Positions 13,019 to 22,965 of a stretch of 64,000 nt of DNA are shown in pieces. The translations under genes and the position numbers were made by a program. The notes below the pieces were generated by a model that searched no databases, had not been told where the DNA came from, and was given only the letters and a program-made list of their open reading frames with translations. The stretch's first letter is position 1. Every line of letters starts with the position of its first letter. Origin of the DNA: Verticillium longisporum (lineage: Eukaryota; Ascomycota; Sordariomycetes; Glomerellales; Plectosphaerellaceae); assembly GCA_019188255.1 (NCBI GenBank), contig JAETXT010000001.1, forward strand, positions 6,014,001 through 6,078,000, written 5' to 3'.

Positions 13019-13667
13019 CTACGAGGCTCGTATCTCTGCTTCACACCCCTCGAGGTGCCACAGTGAGGCCTCAGATATGCCGGCAGCCGCTTTACGCCTG
13101 GGGATCTTCCACAAGGTACGTCGTACCACCTGTACTCTCCCGCCATTCGACGAATAGAAGTCGCGGGTCGGCGGGCATCGTGCATGTTTTTACCGATCAC
13201 CTACCTGCACTTCCCTGAAGTCACCGGCAGATTGAAGCCGATCTTCGCTGTTACTGTCGTCACTGCACTTGCAGCTCGGCAGGTCCTGACTTCCGCACGT
13301 GCAACGCTTGACCAGAAGATTGGGCGATGAGCGCCGCCTGACCACCCACCAGAGTGTACGATCTCTACGGCGTACAATCAGTTGACCTGGGTCCATGGTG
13401 TCGTAGTTATCGTGGGCCGCTACGTCTGCCTGTCAAATGTCATTTTCCCCCTCCTACCGCTGATTGCAGAAAGACCACTTAGTCTGCTAGACAGCAGTTA
13501 CCTACCGTAGACATTGCATCACCTGCTCCAGAAGTCGTCCCTCCGACCATGGAGGAGTTCGTTCCCGTGGGAACCGGTCTGCCGCTACCACCGAGGTTCT
13601 CGCCTGTGGCCTGGCCATGAGGGCGTGCCGGACGATGACTCCACTTGGAAATCGTCGACCGAAACAT
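13019..13667 (-). CDS. Small hypothetical protein, three exons
   Basis: I do not recognise this protein. The model is built from splice logic: exons 13506-13667, 13205-13429 and 13019-13129, all in phase 0, with donors GTAGGT and acceptors GACAG and TACAG, giving 165 residues. The N-terminus is Ser/Gly/Thr-rich. The middle is basic with a cysteine cluster (RCTCGSQDLPSCKCS), and the end is Ala/Glu-rich. No signal peptide or membrane segment is evident. The start at 13667 is the first ATG in the open frame; the frame stays open further upstream, so an earlier exon is possible. The stop lies 87 bases before the start of the DUF6594 gene on the same strand, so the two could belong to one transcript. 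Confidence 0.35.
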
Positions 13668-15226
13668 CGTGTTCAGTGCTTTCGTGGTATTAGATATCAG
13701 TGAGTTCAAGCTTTCTGCTCCTGTTGTCCTTGTCCTTGTTCGTAGAGCGCAGACTCTCCATCCATAGCCCGCATTCCAAGCTGGGGTATTATAGCATGGC
13801 AGGCTGATGCCTTGCGTCGCGTCGAGGTTAGGACGGACTCATTGTCATCTGGCAAAACCAAATCGGACGCAGTCATGCGTATGCGAGCACACTGGGGAAG
13901 GAGTAGCCCTGCGCTGCCTCTGCAGCTTGCTCGTCTCTTTCTGGGCCGACGTAGAGTGATTCAGAGCTTCTTTAGTTCCTCTGACAGTTTATATTCCACG
14001 TGACGGGGAGTGTGTCCAGCACATTGTCGGGACGCTTGTCAAACAGCGCTCTATCAGACGCTCGATGACTTGGCTAGGGTCGCAATCACCATGTCGTTGG
14101 AAAGTCCTCAAATCGTCGGGGCGATGGCATTAGAATCTCGTTGGCGATTCTTGGCCGACATCCTTTGATCAAGCCTCGTATAAACGCTGGTGAGAAAGGC
14201 GAGATGCCAGCGGTAAGCTGATAATTCAGGGGTAAGGGCAGGGGAATCATCGGCCAGTCTGTTTAGCGTGAAGCTAAAGAGCTCAGCACTTGGTTGACAC
14301 GGAGGGTACAGTCTATTGATCAGAGTTCGTGAATAATGAGTCAAACGATAACCACGGAATCCTCGACTGGAGGTTGACGGTATGTGCCCGACATCAGTGA
14401 GGGGCACATTTCTTCTTCCCAAGGTCTCCACGACTGACAACAATCGACGACAAAAGGACAGCGTAAAAGTGGAACACACTGTGCTGCGGCTTGAAGCGAA
14501 GTTTAGCCGCAGCGAACGTCGATCACAGTGCAGAAGGCGGCCGTGGCAGGCGATGATGGCTCAGGAGCGACAAAGCTTTTAGGCCCGAAGTACCGCGATG
14601 CCGCACCAATCAGGGGGGTTACGTCACAGGTCCAAGCCCGCCCCCCACCACCCTCGTTGGCTGCTGTGGGCTACTACTGCGGGCTGCTGGCGCGCCCTGG
14701 CGTGCTTCAGTGGACTGCTCCAGCGTCCAAGCGGGGATCGGATGCGCTGGAGCTTCTCCCCGCCAGTGCATCAGCTTTCTGCCACTTCCAGTCGGGCGGG
14801 AGCTCCTCCGCCGGGGGACCCAGGACGTTGCAACTGCTTGAAAGACCATCGACTCCCTCCACGTTGTGAAAACATTCCGTCTTCCCTTTCCTCTTACCAC
14901 CCTCTCTCAGCATCAATTGGTTCGCGGCAAAGCATCCTGCGGTCTTCCTGCAGGCTCACCGCAATTTCCTCTTGTCGATACCGACAAACACGTCACCTCG
15001 CCCTGGTTGGCAAACATTGAAACAGGCCTGTGCTGTCACACGACAAGGCAGAACTCGTTCAACCAGGCGCTGAACCTTGCACGACACTTAACCGTCTCGT
15101 AAAGTCGTCAGGACCTCTCCAAAACAAGAAAGGAGAAAAAAAAGCTTAACGTCCGGAGCTTTTCCTACACGGTTCTCCCTACCGTATTTCCGTCAACTCA
15201 TAGCTCTTTGGCCATCCATCATTGCC
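13668..15226. promoter_or_regulatory. Divergent intergenic region upstream of the GH3 gene
   Basis: The 1.56 kb lies between the start of the small hypothetical gene (-) and the GH3 beta-glucosidase start (+). Clusters of CCCCAC/CCCC near 14640-14650 resemble the SYGGRG sites bound by the glucose repressor CreA/CRE1, which would suit a beta-glucosidase promoter. This reading rests on motif resemblance only. No gene is recognised. Confidence 0.35.
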
Positions 15227-18168
15227 ATGGACGCCAGCCAGAAGCGATTGCTCGCTGAAGACGAGGCCAAGCTTCGTCGCTCTCAAGATGGATACGACTC
15301 GGAATCAGACATTGATGTCACGGAAAACCTTGCACAGAAGTCTGGCTTTGACTCCAAAGACCAACCCAAGCCTGCATTTCTGGGAGGCGACCGGCCAGGC
15401 ATATTCTCCTCGTGGAAGAGACCTTTCAAGGGTCGCTCAAGATGTTGCATCATCTTCGCGAGCATCATCTTCACCCTCTGGGCTGTTCTCAGCGCAGGAG
15501 GCGCCGTCGTCTACCACAAGTACACGGGCGCGCCGCCCGTCGGTCAGTCGCCCCCTTGGTACCCAACACCCCTAGGCGGCACCGCCAAATCGTGGGCCGA
15601 AAGCTACAAAAAGGCTGCCAACCTGGTCTCCAAGATGACCCTGCCCGAAAAGGTCAACATCACGACCGGCACTGGCTGGCGCATGGGCCTTGCTGTCGGC
15701 ACCACCGGTCCCGCCACCAACGTCGGCTTCCCTCAGCTGCAGCTGCAGGACGGCCCTCTTGGCATCCGCTTCGCCGACAACTCGACCGCCTGGCCCGCTG
15801 GTATCACGACCGGCGCCACCTTTAACAAGGAGCTGTTCTACCTCCGCGGCAAGGGCCACGCCAACGAGGCGCGTCGCAAGGGCGTCAATGTGCTACTCGG
15901 TCCTTGCGTTGGGCCCCTGGGCCGCATGCCCGCCGGTGGTCGCAACTGGGAGGGTTTCGGATCTGATCCCTATCTGCAGGGCATTGCTGCCGCTGAGACC
16001 ATCAAGGGTATCCAGGGCGAGGGTGTCATGGCTACCATTAAGCACTTTGTGGCGAACGAACAGGAGCACTTCCGTCAGAGCTGGGAGTGGGGACTTCCGA
16101 ATGCCCTGTCATCCAACATTGACGACCGCACCATGCACGAGCTCTATGCGTGGCCGTTTGCTGACTCGATCAAGGCCGGTGTCGCCAGGTATGCCAGTAC
16201 AACTGCTTCTTTTCGCCATGCTCCCCTCCTGTCCTGTCTGAATGTCAAGCTAAATGTTTCAGTGTCATGTGCTCGTACAACATGGTCAACAACAGCTACG
16301 CCTGTGACAACTCGAAGCTCATGAATGGCCTCCTCAAGGACGAAATGGGATTCCAGGGCTTCGTCATGTCTGACTGGCTGGCCCAGCGTTCCGGCGTCGG
16401 AAGTGCCTTGTCTGGTCTCGACATGACCATGCCCGGCGATGGCCTTCTATGGGAGGACGGCAAGTCGCTCTGGGGATCTTCTCTGACGCGCTCCGTACTC
16501 AACGGCTCTGTTCCCCTCAGCCGACTCAACGACATGGTCGTTCGTGTCGTTGCCTCCTGGTACCAACTCGGCCAGGACGACAAGGAGCTCTACCCTGACG
16601 AGCTTCCCAACTTTTCCTCCTGGACCGACGACAAGATGGGCGTGCTCGCGCCTGGCAGCAACACCCCGCAAGAGGAGTTTGAGGTGAACAAGTATGTCGA
16701 GGTCTTGAAGGATCACAAGGATATTGCTCGTCAGGTCGCTGCCGAAGGCACTGTTTTGCTGAAGAATGACGGCGTCCTCCCTATCAGCAAGGATGGCGAG
16801 ATTGGCATCCAGAAGACGAGGCGCCACGATGGCAAGCTCAAAGTTGGCATTTTTGGCGAGGATGCTGGCCCTGGCAAGGGACCCAACTATTGCAAGGATC
16901 GCGGCTGCAACCAAGGCACCCTCGGCGAGGGCTGGGGCAGCGGATCCGCCGAGTTCCCGTACCTTCTCACGCCGGTCGACTCTCTCAAGAACGGTTTCAA
17001 CGACGACAAGGTTGTCGTAACCGAGCACCTGGACAACAAGCTTGACTATTACAAGAAGAACCCTTCGGTTTTGAAGGACCAGGACGTTTGCTTCGTCTTT
17101 GCGAATGCCGACGCCGGCGAGGGCTTCCTCGCATGGGGAAGCGTCGGCGGCGACCGCAACGACCTGTTCCTGCAGAAGGGAGGCGACGATCTCATCCTGC
17201 ACGTAGCCGCAAACTGCGGCAGCGGCAAGGGCGATACCGTTGTGGTCATTCACTCGGTCGGCCCCGTCGACCTCGAGGCCTTCATCGACCTTGCCAATGT
17301 CAAGGCCGTCCTCTACGCCAACCTCCCCGGCCAGGAGAGCGGCGACGCTCTCGCTGAGGTTGTCTTCGGCGACGTGAACCCCAACGGTCACCTCCCCTAC
17401 ACCATTGCCAAGTCTCTGAAGGATTTCGGAGCCGGAGGTCAGATCATGTACCTGCCTAACGGCGTCAATCCCCAGCAGGACTTCTCCGAGGGCCTCTACA
17501 TTGACTACCGTCACTTTGACAAGTACAACATTGAGCCTCGCTTTGAGTTCGGGTTTGGTCTGTCGTACACTACCTTTGAGTTCTCCGATATCAAGGTCAA
17601 GACTGTCAAGGACAAGTCGGCGCTGCCCTCGCCGCGGCCCTCTGACGCTGTCAAGGCGCCCAACTTTGACGAGAAGATTCCCGATCCCAAGGAGGCCCTG
17701 TGGCCCGACAACATCCGCCGACTGCAGCGCTACAACTACCCGTACCTTGAGAAGGTGGACGATATCAAGCAGGGCGCATACCCTTACCCTGACGGGTACG
17801 AGACGCCCCATCCGCTTTCGGGCGCCGGCGGTGACGAGGGCGGCAACCCCGATCTCTGGGAGACGTACGCTACCGTGACGGTGGAGGTGTCCAACACGGG
17901 CGAGGTGGCTGGCAAGGTGGTCCCTCAGCTGTACCTCTCGTACCCAGACACGGAGAAGGACATTGACTTCCCGGTCCGAGTGCTTCGCGGGTTCGAAAAG
18001 TTCAATCTCGAGAAGGGCGAGAAGAAGTCGGTCAGCTTCGATCTGACACGCCGAGATCTCAGCTACTGGGACGTTGTGCAGCAAAACTGGGTCATGGTGA
18101 CCAGTGGAGAGTACACGTTCTCCGTGGGCCAGAGCTCGCGGGACCTGCCTCTCCAGGTCAAGTGGTGA
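15227..18168 (+). CDS. Membrane-anchored GH3 beta-glucosidase
   Basis: Exons 15227-16188 and 16263-18168, with a 74-nt intron in phase 2, give 955 residues. The enzyme family releases terminal beta-glucose from cellobiose and related glucosides. An acidic cytosolic tail (about 1-70) precedes one hydrophobic span at about 73-95 and no cleavable signal, so a type II membrane protein facing outside is inferred, as in the bglE-type enzymes of Aspergillus. The GH3 N-domain contains LQDGPLGIRFAD, KHFVANEQEHFRQ and the nucleophile motif VMSDW (Asp at about 358). The second alpha/beta domain contains the VLLKNDGVLP and GSGSAEFPY motifs, and a C-terminal fibronectin-III-like domain ends the protein. 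The ATG is in good context (CCATGG). No lesion is visible. Confidence 0.93.
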
Positions 18169-19931
18169 TGTGGAGGAGGAGGGATGAAAAGACTCGGATG
18201 ACATTTTGGAAATACATTTGAAGCAATCTCAGCTCTCACTGCCTTGCTAGCGATGCCTGGTAACCTGTACGTGAGATACTTGTATTGTGTACGTCTGTCG
18301 TGTCGTCCTGGTCGTACGTCCATGTGTACCGCGCCACTACTTTCGGCTGTCCGACGCCACGTTGTGGCGCGGCGTTCGCCATCAGTGAGGGAGGCACTGC
18401 AGCTGGGCTTTGGCTGCCCTGCCTGCCTGTGCACCTGCCCCGAGCAGCTCTGTGCCTTGGGTTCGCAGGCCTGCTGCAGCCCTACGGGGAGACCCCTGCC
18501 GTTTCAGTGAGCAAGGCGCCCAAGGTATGGCAGGCACCAGCAAGGCAGGTAAGGTAGGCACGACCTAGGTAAGGTAAGGTGAGGAGGCATAGAAGCGAGG
18601 AGGAGCAGGCAGCTAGCTCGCTCTCTGTAGGATCTCACCCCCTCCCCACGACTCAACCGACCACCATCCTTCCTTCATCTCAACATCACAATGGCCCCCA
18701 AATAAAAGACAAGGCCATTCATCCTCCGGTCCCATCTGACCCCCTCGTCGCCATCCTCCTGCATCCTTCTGCTCCGCAAATCACGTCTCCGCCTTGACCC
18801 TTGGCACCCAACGCCCGGGTCTTCTATTTTCTGTCGCAGCTAGGCCTAGGCCCCTCTCTGCTCCCAGGCGGCGGCGCAGGGACCGAATCCTCTGCCGCTT
18901 CTATTCTCTTCTTTGGGACGACGTCCCACGCGACCCCAGGGCACGACTGACGCACGATCGACGCATCACAGCTCCCGAGTTGGTGCCAGGCGAATTGGAA
19001 AAATGGCTCGAAATCGCAGGATCGTGGTCCGGGGTGGCTCAGGAAGCAGGATGCGCTATTCCCTACAAACCCTCGGCGAATGTCTCCTGGTACCATGCTC
19101 ATGACCCAGCAAACCCATCTATCTCGAAGTTTAATGTCTTGCAGCCCCGTTCGTTGCGAATCACGCCTCTCGCAGTTGACCAAGTACCACCGGCCTGGTC
19201 CATCCTGCCGGGGCGCGTGTCCAAGCCTGGGTGCTAGGTCTAGTAGTCCCGAAATGGCTTCGTCGTTTATGACGATGTATGGCATGCGGCTCCTTCAGAC
19301 GACAGCACGGCTGGGACCGAGCCCAGACGACCACGCGCTCCGAGGCCCACGGCAGTTTCTGGTGTCCCCCGCCAGGCCGCTCGAGGGTCATGGTCTCCTG
19401 AGATCCAAACCAATGTGGCTCAGGTCCTCCTTCATGGTCGACCTGGGCCCCTCTCGTGTTCTATTTGGGCCACCTTCATTCTCCATTTTGAGTCGGCCTT
19501 CCACTCGTTATCGACGGATCGAGACACCCTCCTGACCTCAGCCTGCCATCTTGTCCTATCTGACATACACACCCTCCCTGTCTACGAGCGCGCGCGTTGG
19601 GACTTGACTGCTTCCCACTGCGACGACGCGTGGAGGTTACTGCTCGGCACCTGCTTTCCTCGACCCCTGGAGCGCCTTGTCGTTGGATTCAGGAGCTGTC
19701 CAGCTGTCGAGGCAGCATCGCCAACCTCTCACCAGAAGCCGTGGAGATTCTTTGCGCTCATCGTTTGCTTCATAAAGACGGCGTCCTCTGTCTCCTGTCA
19801 TCTTGACATTTTACACAGACATCAGCACCTTCCTACGAGCAAGCACTTTGGACTTTGAAGTGGATTGATAGCTCGTTTAGCAAAGACTCAGCCAGATATC
19901 ATCTGCGCCATCCTCGGATAACATTACTACA
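18169..19931. other. Intergenic, upstream of the 183-residue hypothetical
   Basis: 1.76 kb without a recognisable gene. At about 18530-18585 there is a cluster of GGTAAGGTA and a CCTAGGTA block, a motif also seen upstream of three other genes in this window. Open frames at 18.8-19.5 kb have no family features or splice support. Confidence 0.45.
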
Positions 19932-20607
19932 ATGCCCTCCTCCAGCTCCAGCGGGTATAGCCGTCACTCCCGCGGCAGCGGAGGTCATCGCTCTCGCGTC
20001 AGTGGTCCCAGTCTGTCTACTCTTACAACATGTTCCTCATCTGACAACTCCCCTAGTCCTCCATCCAGCAACTCATCACCTCTCTTGAGACCCATCGCGT
20101 CAACACCTTGACAGAGCTCTGCCGAATCGAGCGCATCGCTTCCACCTGTGAAGATGAAGATGATGCTCTTGCCTTCCAGGGCCCCATGACCGCCGCCTGG
20201 GACTATTACGTCTCCAGCAACCAGCTTCTCACCGAACTTCGGGGCCTCACGCGTGCCTATCCCTTTAGCGGCGATGTCGTCCGCGACGCGCACCGGCTTG
20301 TGCGGAACGATCCGGATTCGAACCGGAGCTGGAACTTGGCGTGGCTGATTCTGGTCAAGATTCAGGATGAGTAAGTCACCACCTCGTCATGAGACGAAAA
20401 CATCTCCTTGGTGCCGCGAGATGCTGACTGTTTAGGGGTCTGATTGCCGTGTACGCTGCCATTGAGGCGAACCGTCCAGAGATGTGGGGTGGTCGACGGC
20501 CAGTGGCGGAGGAGGCGGAGCTGCTCTGCGGGTACTTTGAGCAGGAGTGGAATCGTGGCGTGGAAACGATGTTGAGGCACTGGAGTGTAAGCCCGACGTG
20601 GTACTAG
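19932..20607 (+). CDS. Conserved-looking hypothetical protein, 183 aa
   Basis: Exons 19932-19997, 20057-20370 and 20436-20607 are joined by introns of 59 nt (GTCAGT...CCTAG, with CTGAC before the acceptor) and 65 nt (GTAAGT...TTTAG). All phases fit. The start context is CTACAATG. A short Ser/Gly/Arg-rich N-terminus of about 22 residues leads into a compact alpha-helical, acidic region with LITSLETHRVNTLTELCRIE, then WDYYVSSNQLL, RSWNLAWLILVKIQDE and AAIEANRPEMWGG. I do not recognise the family. There are no signal peptide, membrane segments or catalytic motifs. The regular helical pattern and clean splicing argue for a real protein. Confidence 0.7.
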
Positions 20608-21169
20608 GGAGCGGTCTTATTTGGCGCAGCTTGGTGTAACGTGATGGACTGGGTGGCTGGCTGAAGTGAGATGGCTGACATGCGCAGCAGTGTGAAGATA
20701 TGAGTAGATCTGGGTTGTCATTTGGTCTGAAATCGAATTCGGGGCGTTGGTGGCGAAGCTTCCTTTTTCAATGCCGATATGGGTCGCTCAAGACCATCTC
20801 TATTCTCTTGTGATGCATGCCGATGCCAGGCAAGGTTATCCTCGATCAAATCATCTATGAAGATGATCGGCATGCGTACCGTTGAAAATCAAGGACATGC
20901 CGAGCTTGGCATTGTGTATGGTTGACATGAATCATAGAAGAGAAGAACCATTCAATTCATCATGTCATGACTGCGCTCACAAAACGCCCTCTATCACTAC
21001 CACGTCCCGTTGCTTCCAGCGACGCGGGAACCACTTTCTACCATGGTCGTGCACACAACACCATCCCACTCCGTCTAGGTTCTCGCTCTAGTAATGCCTG
21101 CGCTACAAAGTTTCCAAAAAAAAAAAAAAGAAGAAGAAGAAGAAAGTTTCCATCCCGCAATGCTCCAGT
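20608..21169. other. Tail-to-tail intergenic region
   Basis: Two genes converge here (hypothetical + and permease -). A poly-A tract followed by GAA repeats at about 21116-21143 lies 30 bases beyond the permease stop. Nothing else was seen. Confidence 0.5.
21116..21143. repeat. Poly-A / GAA simple repeat
   Basis: About 13 consecutive A bases followed by several AAG units. On the minus strand this is a polypyrimidine run just after the permease gene. Confidence 0.8.
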
Positions 21170-22965
21170 CTAGAACACGTAGCGGAACGCCAGGTTCTCC
21201 CTGTCCGTGAGATCCTCGTAGGCGTGGGAGGTAAAGTCGGGGCTCGCCTCGGCGACGCCCGACGCGGCCAGGTCGTCCCTCTTCTTGTTCTGGCGGACGA
21301 GGTGGAAGCGCAGGGCGACGATGATGAGGACGAGCAGGCCGTAGCAGCCCATGTGGGTGGAAAAGGCGATGAGGTAGCGGGGCTGGTCGCGCTGCAGGAA
21401 GACCTGGGGCCCGACGGCGTTGCCGGCGGCCCAGAAGATAAAGTTCATGGCGACGGCGACCGTCTTCTTGGTCTGGCCGGCAATGTTGCGCGAGATGAGC
21501 GACAGGGCGAGCGTCTGGGCGGCCCAGAAGGAGAGGGTGATGTAGTACGAGATGAGCAGGCCGACGTTGGTGCCCATGCTGCCCGTGCGCACCGTCATGA
21601 GCACGGCCGTGCCGGCGAACGACGGCAGGCAGTAGACGAGCATGATCCAGAGGTTCTGGCCGTAGCGCTTGGCGAGCCACACGGAGCTCAGCAGCACGAT
21701 GATGATGTAGAAGCCCAGCACCATGGCCAGCAGCTGCGTCTCGATGAGGCTGAAGCCGAACGACTTGATGATGATGTTGGCGAAGGCGCCGAGGCCCGAC
21801 GTCGGCAGCGTCGTGCAGAAGGCGATGCCGCAGTAGCCCCAGACCTGCGGGTCCGTCAGGCCCTCGACGAACTGGAGCCGCTTGAACGTCAAGTTCAGGA
21901 TGCCCGTCTGGTGGACGCGCACGCGCTCCACCATCTCGAGCTACTCCGCCTCGGGGTGGCAGTGCGCCCGCATGGGGGGGGCGGGCATCCAGTAGCCCAC
22001 CCACGGGCCGAACACGACCGAGATGACGCCGTACGTGAGGAAGAGCCACTGCCACGACGCGAGCGGGCCCGTCTTGATGAGGCTGAAGCAGTAGGCGAGC
22101 AGGCCGCCGACAATCTGCTGCGCGCCGTTCATCATGTACCTGGAGGACGCCCGTTTGTTAGCGAGCGAGAAGAGAGAAAAAAAAAAGATAAGGCAGATGG
22201 GGTACGGGAGAGTGGGCGCGTACCAGTACGTCACGCGGGAAGCCTGCTCCTCGCGGCGGTACCACATGCCGGACAGGATGACGAAAGCAGGCTGGCAGAC
22301 CGACTCGAAGATACCGAGCAGCGTGCGGACGACGAGCAGGCCCTCAAAGCTGGTGCAGGCGGCGTGGCACGCGAGCGTGATGCCCCAGGCGACGATGCAG
22401 AAGCTGAGGTACTTGGCGATGGGGACGCGGGCGATGAGCCAGTTCTGGGGGTATTCGACGATGAGGACGGCAATGTAGATACACGTCGTCAGCCAGGAGT
22501 ACTACAAATGCCCCCCCGCGGCGTTAGCAATGGGAGCGGAGAGGGAGCGACTTTCGGTATGATGCTGTGACAACGTACCGACTGCTCCAGCTTGCCTTCG
22601 GCATCCACCAGGCCAGTGTCCTCGGGGAGTCCCATGATGGAGGAGAAGGACATGGTGCCCTTGTCGATGGCCTGGAGGAAGTACGTCAAGATCATGACGA
22701 TGAGGACGCGCTTGTCGATCATGCGGCGGAGCTGGTCGCTGCGCTCGGGCGAGATCTCGATACGCTCGGCGTTGACATAGTTGGCGAGCTCCCTGTCAAT
22801 CTCGCCATAACGCGTGTTGGCTTGCTTGGTGTCAATGTCGACGGACCGGGTCTCGGGGTCGTCGTCGATCGTGTCCGGCCTGGTTGTGGGGTTGACAGCC
22901 GGGTTGGTGCCATCCTCGTGCTGAGAAATGGTGGCCTTGTTGTCGCCAGCCTCGTTGGAGGTCAT
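21170..22965 (-). pseudogene. Dal5/allantoate-permease-type MFS transporter with in-frame TAG
   Basis: Exons 22579-22965, 22224-22501 and 21170-22139 (introns of 77 and 84 nt, donors GTACGT and GTACGC) make a 545-codon frame in the anion:cation symporter family, which carries allantoate, nicotinate and similar organic anions. Visible landmarks are YFLQAIDKGTMSF in TM1, YPQNWLIARVP, GIFESVCQPAF and a C-terminal half with GQTKKTVAVAMNFIFWAAGN. The start is the ATG in AACATGACC; an upstream extension lacks an ATG. Codon 288 (21941-21943) is TAG, in the cytosolic loop between the two six-helix halves. The frame is intact on both sides. It could be a recent nonsense allele or a base-call error. 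CAG-to-TAG would be a C-to-T change, but no wider mutation load is visible. Confidence 0.85.

Noticed and set aside
14108..14479. 123-codon minus-strand frame
   Set aside because: It lacks an ATG start and any recognisable feature.
16447..18204. 585-codon frame antisense to the GH3 gene
   Set aside because: This is a shadow of GC-rich sense codons; the translation is Val/Leu/Glu-rich without motifs.
20306..20326. tRNA-like TTCGAACC stretch
   Set aside because: It lies inside exon 2 of the 183-residue gene, and no acceptor stem or anticodon arm can be formed around it.
21224..22570. 448-codon frame antisense to the permease
   Set aside because: The translation is dominated by Gly/Asp/Glu/His from the complement of hydrophobic codons and runs across both real introns.
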